Assembly: GCF_026151205.1 (NCBI RefSeq)
Contig: NC_087072.1
Span: 1,259,375-1,321,374 of the forward strand
Direction: 5' to 3'
DNA length: 62,000 bases
Source: Bolinopsis microptera
Taxonomy: Eukaryota > Ctenophora > Tentaculata > Lobata > Bolinopsidae
The notes under the pieces are model-generated. The model saw only the letters and a program-made list of their open reading frames with translations. It made no database searches and had not been told where the DNA came from. Of the stretch, positions 1 through 12,700 are shown piece by piece. Made by a program: the position numbers and the translations under genes. Within the stretch, counting starts at the first letter, position 1. Each line of letters starts with the position of its first letter.

Positions 1-179
1 CACCAAATCCCAAAACCGGCTCATCTGAAAATATGTAGATTAAATCTCTGAATTCTTTGGGTAAATGTGGAGTTACTTTTGTTTGTACTTTATTTTTAAT
101 CTAAAGTTTTATCGGGTGTTAACATTGGAATATTCATACTGATGACTGGTCACCCAAGAAGTGTCCAGAAATATATTAC

Positions 180-716
180 CCAGTACAGTGAGAGTCATAG
201 AATGAGATAAAGTTTCGTTCAGTTCACGAGACAGCTCTACGGTTATCACTCCTGATTGTTCCACTTTCAGGTCTACAAGTTTCAGTGTGTACGTTGTGAT
301 GTAGGTTGCTGGGTCAAAAGATTCCTCAATGAATATAGTGGCCCTGATAATGAATGGAATTTAATTTCTCCAAGAGTAACAATGATAAGACTCAATAAAA
401 TATATTTTAAGGTAGTACCCTGGAATCTGGATATAGCAATATCAAAAACTAGGCAGTAATGAAATATAATGTATCATGTTATTTTGAGTTTAAAATTTTA
501 AGTGCAATTTGATTACAATTCGATCCAATTTAACATTGAATTTCATTACCATGATTACGGACAAAACTTACTTATTATCCACAAGGTCAGTGTCATCAAG
601 CTTCCAAGTTACTCTCTCTGGAACCGGCTTAGCAATCACATGTACATCTAAATTCAGTTCCTCACCCTTGTTTAACTTCTGATCTTCAACAAAGGTTTCG
701 GTAAATGTCATCGGAA
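180..716 (-). CDS. Ig-like (I-set type) domain, two exons, C-terminal to the ZP domain
   Basis: Exons 716-572 and 343-180 (309 nt, 103 residues). The first holds the A-C strands ([20 protein letters not shown] then TWKL), the second the E-G strands ([20 protein letters not shown]). The canonical cysteines are missing: D and V sit where I-set domains usually have them, as in some titin-like domains. The intron splits a lysine codon in phase 2; the outer borders are phase 1, matching the end of the ZP exon at 3998. A domain after the furin site would stay with the membrane-side fragment. Confidence 0.72.
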
Positions 717-3700
717 CTGAAATGTTATAACTTTATAAGTTTACTAGGATGCCTGTGGTCACAGGGAGGAGGCTAATAGTATTAATTGGTAGTCAGTTTT
801 TTCGCATAAAAAAATATCCGTCAAAACTGAAGATACAACCGATCAAAATGTAACTTGCACTGAACACAATACGTAATTACCACAAGACCGATCAAAATGA
901 CGTTCCAACAATCATTTCAGTGCGGCATTTTTGGCACATCTACCGCTATTTTCGCAGCACATTGGAAATATAAGATATACTTTTTGATGTCACGACGATA
1001 ATTTGCGTTTTGAAGTTGTATACCATTAACTCATTAACCTATCAAACTTTACAATTAAAAATGGTGTGTTTACGCACCATTTTTGCGTTACGTCACGATA
1101 TCGGAGAGCTTGGAACAGCAACTTTGTAAGCCATGCAAATTAGAACGTATCAATATACCCCAATTATTTTGCAAAAGTGAGGAGTGAGGAGTGAGGAGTG
1201 AGGAGTGAGGAGTGAGGAGTGAGGAGTGAGGAGTGAGGAGTGAGGAGTGAGGAGTGAGGAGTGAGGAGTGAGGAGTGAGGAGTGAGGAGTGAGGAGTGAG
1301 GAGTGAGGAGTCAAGCACAGCAAGATCAAAGTGTTTGCAGATGACTCGAAGCTCCACAAAGATATATCTTCCCATATCGATCGCATCCTTCTCCAAGAAG
1401 ATCTTCTCTCGGTTGTGAATTGGGCTGATGCTAACAACATGGAGCTTAACGAGGAAAAGTTCCAGCTTCTAAAACACGGCAAACTACCAGACTTGAAGCA
1501 GCCCTACATCCTACCATCTGGAGAGACCCTTAAGGGCTCTGACCACGTGAAGGACCTGGTTGTCTATATCGACCCAGACCTCAACTGGCGCACTCACATA
1601 GCGATGAAGTCTGCCAAAGCCAGAAACATGGCTAGCTGGGTGCTACGCACCTTCATCTCCAGGGATGTAGCGACCATGATGCTCCTGTACAAGTCCTACG
1701 TACGATCTCATCTGGAATACTGCTGTCCTCTGTGGTCTCCTCACATGCAGTGCGAAATTATCAAACTCGAAGCAGTTCAACGATCCTTCACTGCTAAAAT
1801 CCAGGGTCTTGGAAGTCTCAACTACTGGGAACGCCTCCGTCGCCTGTCTATCTACTCCCTTCAGAGGCGGCGTGAGGGATACACTATCATCCTAGTTTGG
1901 AAGATCTATAACAATCTCGCTCCAAACAGTATGAACATCAATTTCCGCGAGACCTCACGATACGGAACTACGTGTATACGACCACTAGGGTCCTCCAAGT
2001 ACACTAGTGTCAATAACCTGAGGTTCAACTCCTTTGCCTCTAGAGCCTCTGCACTGTACAACGTGGTCCCTCCTAGCATCAAGTCCCTCCTAACCTTGAC
2101 CACTTTCAAACCTGCTCTTGATGCTTTCCTCAATGAATTCCCTGACACTCCACCAACACCTGGGTACACTGGACAGAACAGGAACTCAATGCTGGAGTGG
2201 GCCGGTGGCACATGTCTCTGACGTGCTACTACTTGGCGGTGGAGATGCAAGACATTCTTGGCCTGGTAGCACTCTAGCTCGGAACCCAACCCAAGTAACC
2301 CAAGTAAGTAAGTAAGTAAGTGAGGAGTGAGGAGTGAGGAGTGAGGAGTGAGGAGTGAGGAGTGAGGAGTGAGGAGTGAGGAGTGAGGAGTGAGGAGTGA
2401 GGAGTGAGGAGTGAGGAGTGAGGAGTGAGGAGTGAGGAGTGAGGAGTGAGGAGTGAGGAGTGAGGAGTGAGGAGTGAGGAGTGAGGAGTGAGGAGTGAGG
2501 AGTGAGGAGTGAGGAGTGAGGAGTGAGGAGTGAGGAGTGAGGAGTGAGGAGTGAGGAGTGAGGAGTGAGGAGTGAGGAGTGAGGAGTGAGGACATACAAT
2601 AATTGCATTTCATTTACAGGAATTTCTTTCGAGCATCTGTGATGGGACCTCATAAACGTATAGTAATACCAATTTGAATTATTGTATATATCAAATTTGC
2701 TTGTTGACGTCAGTATTTTTAGGAAGCAACAGCTTACTCCATGTGCAGTCATTACATCAAAAAACATCCATCTCAACCCAAGATATAGTAGTAGTAGTAA
2801 ATCTTTCAAAGTACGAAATATCTCTTTAAAAGAGCATCCTAGGCACCTTATAGATATCAAAACGCATAAAAAAGAAAACAAAAAACATCAACCATCTTCT
2901 AACTTCTTCCACTCCTCCCTATCTAAAGCTAAAAATCTAAGGTCTTCGAAATCAGTCAAATTCTTAAGTCTAATATCAAGATTTCTACTAGTCAAGTCTT
3001 TTCTAATAACATCTAATAAGTTTAAACATGGTCTACCCCGTCTCCCTTCCATAAAAATATCAGAATTTATAGCAAATAACATAGAGGTGTATGCTGGTGA
3101 GTCTTCCTGTCCTCTTAAGATATGTCCTAACATTCTCCATCGAAACTTAGAGACTCTCACAGACAAGGGAGTGACATAACAACGAGCATAGAGTGCCTCA
3201 TTAGAAATAACCCCAGTAGGCCATCTGATGTTGAGGATTCTTCGGAGGTGTTTGCGATGAGCAATATCAAGTTCATTCAACGAAGCTAGTGGTGCAGCCA
3301 AGATATAGCCGAAGTAACCATGGTAACAAGGATTGTAATTCAAAATATCATGTCCGTATGTACGTCCGCCCACGTGCAAATTAGGTAAAAAGCAAAAGTT
3401 TGCATAGTAACCTAAACCATGGTAACGGTGTTGAAACGCGCATGGGCACGTGCAAAGATTTGCGAGCGACATTTTGATCGGCTTTGTGGTAACTTGGTTT
3501 TGTTCAGTGCGAGACATTTTAATCGGCTGCATCTTTTGTTGTAATGAAGCGTTTAGTTCTAGTCTCTACTGTAATTCAAAGAATACTGTACACTGTACGA
3601 CCGCCCACGTGCAAATTAGATGAAAAATAGGAATTTAGGTAACAACCAAAAGGTTACATAGCAACGGTGTTTTAATGCACACATGCACGTACAAAGATTG

Positions 3701-6700
3701 TTTTAACGTCATTTTGATCGGTTTTGTGGTAATTACGTTGTGTTTAAAGTGTTTTATATTTAAATCGGCTGTATCTTCGGTTGAGAATTGAGATGGATAT
3801 TTTTTGATGCGATTAAAACTTTCTTTCAAAGAATACTACTAGCTTCGTCCCTGTTACCACGGGCTTTCTAGTTATAAATAAAATAAGTCTGAACTCTATA
3901 GGATCATAAAGTCCGGCAAAACTTTACCAGAACTGACCATCATTAATTCACTTTTCTGTCCATAATTTCAGGATCAGAATTGTAATTTGTATCTCACCTC
4001 TGATTTCAACGGGGTGACTAGGCATTATCGGTCCTTGGAAAATATGGAACTGTTCACCTTTCAGATCACTTGATACTTCAACGAATCTCTTCCGTCTGCT
4101 TTTTGTGCACAAGTCTGTACAGCCAAAACTGAAAGTGTTGATGAATTACGAATGAAGTCATAAAGCCGTAGTACTAGTACATACTTATTACTATATTACA
4201 TTGCGATGAAACCTAGCCAGGAATTCTTACTGGCTGGGTCCCAACTTCAAAAGTAAAAGAGCTAGCGCCTTCCGGTTTTTTGAAAAATGTTCGTTTTGTA
4301 AAATAACGTTTCCTCCACAAGAGGAAAATTTGGGACATTGTACATTGTAGATTTTGAGTTATCTCAAAATCTCCGGAAAAGTCTCATTTTGGGCCGATCA
4401 AAAGTTTGCAACTTTAACTTTGCGGATTCCTGTCGTCTGATTGGCTAAATTGTGTCACGTGCTGGCTGCTTGAAGATTGGAATGCGCCACGCGTGCAAAT
4501 CACTTAATGTCGTGCGAGAGCTCAAGTTGATAAATGTTATTGTTACTCATCTAAATTTCTTCGAAGTAGCGCACGCCGTTTTTTTCTCGACCATTAACGA
4601 TGGTCAAGAGCTCGAGCCGTCTGTTTGAATAACAATAACCAGTAGGGTTTGCTGGGTACATTGCAATGAAAACTGCGATAAAATACTGCGTCTATATAAA
4701 ATTAAATGTATGCTCGTATTATAAATGCGCGGCATTTAATCGCAGTTTTCATCTCAATGTAGGTTTCATTACAATGTAATATGTATGTACTACGGCTTTA
4801 GTATTAATACTTTCAACACTACTATATAAGTATATAACAAATAATTTGAGGTGACACTCCTGTGGATGGCCCTCAAAGGTAGTTGAGTCTTCAGCAGATC
4901 ACCCTGGAATACGTCGTATCATTTGTTTGATGACACTTAACTATCTTATGATAATTAAATAATTGATGAATTATGCACATATTTTAAAGCTTAAAAATAA
5001 AGTTGCTACACGTTGTATACCTCTCGTGCACGCGAAGCGTGCACGCCGGCCGGCCTTTTTGCGGCAGGCCGCGCGCGCTTCACGCGCTCTCAAAAGGGGT
5101 TACAGCGTGTGTCAAGCTTAAAGCTAACTTCCCAGGAAATCAAAAAGGTTCTAATTAAATTCTAAATTATTTTATTTTAACGGAAGAAAATTAAATTAGG
5201 AAGGCCCAACTTGAATATTCTTTAAACAGAAGGTTTCTGAATGTGTTAAGTTTTACAAAAAGATCGCTCAACTTCACTTAATGAAGATGCCTGCCCATGC
5301 CTGCATATAGCTCAATGAATATAATCAATATAAATAATGACATCATAATACTATTACCTGTTATCCGAAAGACTACAGACTTTTATAACAGCGTGAATGT
5401 AAATTGGAGTCTGGCTGTCCAAAAAGCTAAAAGCTTTAAAAATAAATCGTTTAGATTTGGGGTCGGAAAGAGGCTGCAAATTCGAGTCTGTTTCAATAAA
5501 ATTGAAGGTGGAGTCCACGATGCACCTGAAATGAATTTAAATTAATTAAAACCTAAAGGTAACAACATATTTATCTAGCTATATGGAACTTAAATTCGCT
5601 TCGTTAATATTTCACCTTAAAAAAAGCTTTGAAATTGTGGATATAAGCAATAGTTTCGTGCTAGTGCTACTGATATAAGCAATATCATCGTTATCACTAT
5701 TTTAACTCAGTCACGCTCACTACTGTGTGATATGAATACTATTTATGGCACGTTGAGACAGCAATAATCCAATCAGCTTCCAGCGTTGACCCAATAAAAT
5801 TAAACATGTTTCACCTCCCCCTAGCGGGGGCGGTCGTATGGCCACCGGACTTCCACCTCCCCACTATAATACCAATTAAAGAACTAACCCTTCCTTCACC
5901 AAGTCGTAGGACAAGTTTCCATCCTCCTCGGTTTCACTGTCCTTTGCCTGTATTCGGACCACACCCAGAGACTGGTCTGGATCTAATGAATCCAGCGTGA
6001 CCTGGTTATGTGTTTTAGTTTATCAAAGCTATTCTTCTAAGTGCTTAAGTGGTCACTAAACACTTATACAACCGTTGGGAATATAATATGTTGCTATAAA
6101 GTGGTAAAAAAGAATCGAAATTTGATTCTATCCTAATTTTCACATCCCAATCAGGGACAAAACTAGTTAATAACCATGGTAACTAGTTAGTAACCATGGT
6201 AACTAGTTAGTAACCATGGTAACTGTTACTGTTTATTTTATTCCATCCTAATTAACACATCCCAATCAGGGACATAAGAAAATCGCGATTATTTTGGCCA
6301 GAAATCGCGATACGGCGACAAGCCAAACAGACGACATATAAAATTTATCACAAAGAATGAGAAAAATCGTGATCCACATGCCGTGATACTGATTTCCTTT
6401 TGTCCCTGATCCCAATCAACTCCTAAATTGATTTAAAGTCTTTAAATTTCAGATGATACTGGCGATGAGTATTACAAATCAGTAGATTAAATATTTCAGA
6501 CAAGACCTGCATGTTGATGTTAGCGTTAAGGGTTAACTGAAATGGAAAGTTGACCACTTTGTTGGCATATGTTGCGTCCTCGTAGATATCTAGAAGGAAA
6601 CGTAGCGAACCTTCACCCGTCACTCTTTCCACAATGGCTGCACCCTTTACCTCCCAAGATGCATACTCGGTAGCACCTGAAAAAAGTGTCTATGATTGTG

Positions 6701-9700
6701 GTTAAAGTTTTTCTTTTTAAAGTTTTTGCTTTTTTTCTTTATAAATCTAACTTTCGATCCGACAAAACTGCTCCGTCAAACTATCTTTTATCGTTTAAAA
6801 CCTAAATTGCAATTTGAATTGTGTTTAAAAATAAAGGTATATTTACAATTATAGTTCATAGACAATAAAAAATTGTTGAAATTAGATTAATTTCCATGCT
6901 ATTTCACCTGTTCTATTGAATGAGCACTCAAATGCTATCTTAAGTTCTCCTCCTCTGGTTATACCGTTACTGTAATCAATTTTGCTGGAAATTCCTGTCA
7001 TCTGAAAAATTAATTTATAAGAAAATTTACAAGGAAAAAACGTAATTCTTAAGACTTGATTTATAATCTTTTTAAAATTTATAATGTATTTATTCTACCA
7101 CCCGTCTCTTCAGCTCAATCGAAATTCAACGACCAAAATCTGCTAATAACTAACAAATATAACGGTAAATGAAGAGCATCTTACTTGGTTTTTGTAAATG
7201 ACATGACTGTTATTATAAGATACCGTCGTACCGCATTTTTCTAAATCTGTTCTGATTTCTTGAGAGTCTCCCTTAAACTCACAATCTGTAATGAAGTATT
7301 GACAACGTGATTTACGGTATAAGAATTCTATCAGATATTCAAAAAATAGAAGCAAACAAACTCTAAAAATTATCAAATAAAATACCTTTGTCGTTGAGCA
7401 ATATTGTATCAAAACTGATTTTCTCGGTAACGAACAACTTTATTCCGTATTCATCACAAGTGACGGTAGCCACTGAAAAAAAAGTAAATTATCACAGACA
7501 TAAGTATCCCTGTTGGTAAATATGCAGTCACAAATTTGGAAAATATTTCTCAATGTACATTGATCTATACCAAATGTAAAAGTGTCATAACATTTAACAA
7601 GTACTGAGGATAACCCGATTGAACTTTATTCCTTATCAATGATAATTTCATTTGGAAACCATAATATCTCTAAGTCATATTTAGTAGATTAACCTGGTGG
7701 ACAAGATGGGGATTCAGATAGGGTACCGTTAGTGCACACCATCGAGGACGGTCCAATTATGACAAACCCGCTGTCGCACCTTATTTCGTATGTTGAGCCT
7801 GAATCAATCGTCGAATATGGAGATATGATGCCTTGTTCGATAACGGGTATGCTACAAGGTGCTGAAAGGGAAAATATGATTAAAAGGGTAACAAAATGCT
7901 TTCTCAGTTCAAAGTATTTTAGATAAATACACTTTGTAGCGACTTACTCATGAATCAAAAATAAAATCTAATTTTACAATCCACATTTTGAGGACAACGA
8001 AAGATTCTTTATTACGAGACACCGTCAAAGTTATTTTTATGTGAGCTCAAACATCTTCAAGGGCGAATCAAGCTATTCCAGTTGTACGCTTACTGCAACG
8101 TATAAGAATACTATTAGCTAAAAGGGAATCAAAATATTATGGAAACAAGACCATACACAAATAATTGTCCTTAAACTTTTGCAGAACATTATTCTTTATT
8201 AAATCACCTAGAACGTTGACCACAACTCCATGGGTAGATACAGGTGAGTTTGGGTACTGTGTTGATGTTACCGAGCACTTGTATGTGAATGTTGACTGGT
8301 TAGCAAAATCAGCAAGCTTGGTAGCCTTGATGGTGAGTTCTGCCACCTGTATGCCGGTTCCATCGACTGTACCGTTGCTGACATAGTAGTTCGTAATATC
8401 CGAGACAGATACAGCCGTACCATCAGGAGCCTTCCAGACTACATTAACAGGGGTTCCACCTACGTCTAGTTCTCCTACTGTACAGGTCAATGTCTGATCC
8501 TTACTAGTAATGACTGACTTAGTCACTGACGCTACAGCTGAAAGATGTATATGTTAATAAATCATTTTAAACTTTGGAAGATGGCTATAAAGTTACTCAT
8601 GTTTTCAAGTGTTTTTTGCCTACCCCAGAGATAGACAGAGCATCTCAATACTATCCTCTCGTGGGCTATCTAGGCCCAACCTCTCTTAAAAAAGAAAAAA
8701 AAGCCTCAATTAAGAAAGATTTCTGCTGCAAAATTCGAATAAGACCTCGTTATACACATTGTGGTTCTCAAAATGTATCAAGATTACTCACTGAAAACGT
8801 TCGAGTTGACATCAGTCTTTTCTGATGTTGTTGCATGCTCGTCAGATGTAATGACACAGGTGAAAACAGCATCAACCGTGTTTTCACCAGCAGGTACGGT
8901 CAGAATTGTAGTTTGAATGTTGGTGGTAGGATCGTAAGTTCCAAGCTCAATAGCATAGCCGTCAGCACCACCGTCATCACCACCGTCAGCACCACCATCA
9001 GCACCACCATCAGCACCACCGTCAGCACCACCGTCAGCACCACCGTCAGCACTACCGTCAGCACCACCGTCAGCACCACCGTCAGCACCACCGTCAGCAC
9101 CACCGTCAGCACCACCGTCAGCACCACCGTCAGCACCACCGTCAGCACCACCGTCAGCACCACCGTCATCACCACCGTCAGCACCACCGTCAGCACCACC
9201 GTCAGCACCACCGTCAGCACCACCGTCAGCACCACCGCCAGCACCACCGTCAGTTATAGCATCACCCGAAGGTTTCTTCCATGTTACCGCCTCCAGCTGC
9301 TGACTCAAACCACTTACTACACAAGATATTGTAGCTTCTGTGTTTGTCAGCACTTCGCTACCCTTAGCTTTTACATCTGAAACAATCAGTCATTTAAAGT
9401 AAGCCCGTAATAAAAAATATCAACAGTATTGTACAGGAACTGAATCATTGAACTTTCTCAACTAAATTCACTGGATCCTATGATGAGTTTAATTTTGTTT
9501 TAACAGTATACTTGAGTATAAGTCAATTTGATTATTGGGACATATAATTTTACAAAGGATCACGTTTCGGTTCTAAATTATTTTAGGATTGTTGACATTT
9601 GTAAGATTGACATGTTTGATAATAATAATTGATAATAATTTAACAGTAGGATGTAACAAGTTATTTTAGATATAAAGTTAGAACAGCAGAGCATCATTTA

Positions 9701-12700
9701 TGGGCAGTTTTAAATACCCACCAAGTCCTAAGAAACTTACCGAAAGTAAGGAAGTTGACAACAATGTCTTTGAAAGTAGATGTTGCTGAATTCGAATATT
9801 CTACATATTCCGCAGCACATTTGTATGTCACGGGCGATTCACCCGCAGCTGCAGCTACACTTGTAAGAGTGGCAACATCAATGGTCAGAGTTGATGTTTG
9901 AATTTTGGTACCAGAGTCAGCTGATCCCTGTGCGATGGTATACCCTCCACTACCACTTGTTATTTCAGCCCCAGCATTATCCTTCCACGACACAATGACA
10001 TCTGTAACCACATCTCCGATATCACAAGTCAATGTCTGAGCCACAGCGGTGGTGGCTTTTTTAGGAGTAACTGGACCGACGGCTGAAATAATTTGATTCT
10101 TTCAAACTCACAAAATAAGATAACTTAAGATAACTCTCAGTTGTTATACTTTAGGAAAAAACAAACTGTTGTTTAGACAGCCCACTTTGAATGGACTGGT
10201 TGTGCAAAATATATAGGACAGGTTCAGCGCTTATGTTTGATGAAGAAAATGATCAATAAAACATTTAATAGAGCTACTGTTCAATTAACAGACCCGATCT
10301 TTTTAAAACAAATAAAAACTGATTGAATTACCTGGACAGCTTCGAGTGTTGCAACTCTGAGACTCTGAAACTGTTCCCGAACAACTTGCACCTCCGTGTG
10401 CAGGAGAAGGATTTGTACAAGTTCTCCTTCTTGTTTGTGTTCCCGATTCGCAACTCTTTGAACAGGTAGACCATGAGCCGTATGAAGTCCAACCTCCGTT
10501 CACTGAATAGGATGTTCGGGTCAATAAATCACAATATCTTTCTAACAGTATCTGTCGTGTTTCAGCTAAACAATTTTGAATGAAAACTACACTTAGAAAA
10601 GAAACAAACCGTTTATGACACAGCCCACTTTGAATAAACTAGTTGTGCAAAAGATATTTAGGCCAAGTTCAGCGCTTATGTTTATTTTAATGAGGATATG
10701 ATCAATAAAACATTCAATAGAGCTACTATTTTATTAACATACCTGATCTTGTTAAAACAAATAAATACTGGTTGAATTACCTGGACAGCTATGGGTGTTG
10801 CAATTCTGACTATATGAAGATGATCCTGAACAATAAGCACCTCCGTGTGCAGGATAAGGATTGTTACAAGATCTGTATCTTGTTTGTGTTCCATATCCGC
10901 AACTCTTTGAACAGGTAGACCATGAGCCGTATGAATTCCAACCTCCGTTCACTGAATAGGATGTTCGGGTCAATAAATCACAATATCTTTCTAACAGTAT
11001 CTGTCGTGTTTTTCGTTGCCCAAATTTTTGGGAATTAGGGATATTGGGGATATTGAATGATAAATAGCTTGTGAATACTTTAGACCATCAAAACTAACAT
11101 GTCTACATCAATAAAAGGAGTTTTAAATTTTGGCCATTTTGTGAGGCATATTTTGGCCATTTTGTGAGGCGTGTAGCCATTTAAAGCATTTTTTTCTTCC
11201 TATATTAGTATATTGGACAATGTTCGTTTTGTTTGACGAATACTATTCTTTAAACATTTTCTGTCATACTGGTGCCAGAAGTTCTCACCAAAATGCAAAC
11301 TTAGTTCAAAAATTTGAAAAAATAATTTCAGTGCTCAAAATTTCTACATAAACAGTCATATTTATGCCAGAAAATGTGGTCCTAGTTAATGATTTCACCA
11401 CAGGAAGTGTTGCCACAAAACCTACCAGTCTTATACAAAAACATTAGTTAGCTAGCCATTCTGTGAGGCATATACCCGTATGTTTTCTTCTTAACGACTA
11501 CCTTTTTTGCTTATTGTATTGAATTTTAAATCGTTTTGGATGCCTTCGAACGTTAATTTTAATTTCTATTCAAAATTATGTCCGTTCACACAATGTGAAC
11601 GGACATAATTAAATAACGGTTAAATAACGTTAAATAAAACGTTCGGTTAACGTCCGGTTAAATAACGTTCAATTAGGTAGTTAAAATTAAATGGGGTAGG
11701 TGATGATAATTCATAGTTGGTTCGTGCGCACTTAACTTACTTTTAAAACATAACGCACTTAACGTACGAAAAAACTTAAAACGCACTTTTACCTACCCTC
11801 GCTGGGCCATTTGCGGTTTTTTCATTTTTGAATACACAGTTCAAAACATCAGACAGTGTTATTTCCAAGATTTCACATAAACTGTCATTGGTGAGCCTTA
11901 CAGTAGCTATTTTTGGAATGCCAGTGTGCGTGAAACTATAAAATGTAAGAGAAATAAAATAAATGTAATTTATTCGCTATGTAATCTTTAAGAACGTTAT
12001 TCATGTGTTTTAATTGTTTGTCTCTACAGTCTACAGAAAATGCTGGTGAATTTAACGGTAAACGTACTTAAACGCACTTTTAACGCACGAAATAATTCAA
12101 ACGCACTTTACGTACTTTTCCCGAAAAATTGACGCACGAACCAACTATGGATGATATGATAGGAATAAATTCACGACTGCTGTCACTTGTCAGTAGTCAT
12201 TAACTGTGTTACTGGTCCTTTTAATGTTATAAACATCAAAGTGCTTATATCTCGCAACAGAAGAATGAAAAGGATCACCAGCTAGGTAGGCTTCAGAAAC
12301 TTTTGGTGAATTTTTTGTTGGGGACTGGCCCGAGGTACCAGCCAATGTTTACTCAAAAAATATATATAATATCAATGGTAATAAGAAATTCATCCCCGTG
12401 GGGCACATGCATAAATATAAAATGTAAAGGAAATCTCAAACTATTTAATTTAGACTCTACCGGTAAAGTATGCAATGAAGGTTGAATAATGACAATAAGA
12501 TAAGGAAAGGGTTTTTTGCGAAAGTCTAACTCTAAATGCGATGTTTACCGCTAACCAGCGTAACCTATCAATAGCTAGCGCTAACTGGCGTTACTAATTG
12601 GTTACCTGTGTATAAGATAGGTATCCAGGACACGGACATTTTATCGCCACTGCGTTCGAGGATGATTGCTCTTCGCAGTGAGAACTTGTTGTTGGGCTGG

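Noticed and set aside
256-459. 67-residue plus-strand open frame
   Set aside because: Antisense to the Ig-domain exon 343-180, which has splice sites and domain motifs.
1088-2881. Minus-strand open frames rich in LTPHSS repeats
   Set aside because: They are translations of the GTGAGGA heptamer arrays; 7-bp units stay open in several frames.
8835-9380. Plus-strand [11 protein letters not shown] open frame and minus-strand VVLTVVLT frame
   Set aside because: Shadows of the GADG-coding minisatellite; only the GADG frame is flanked by an Ig fold and splice sites.
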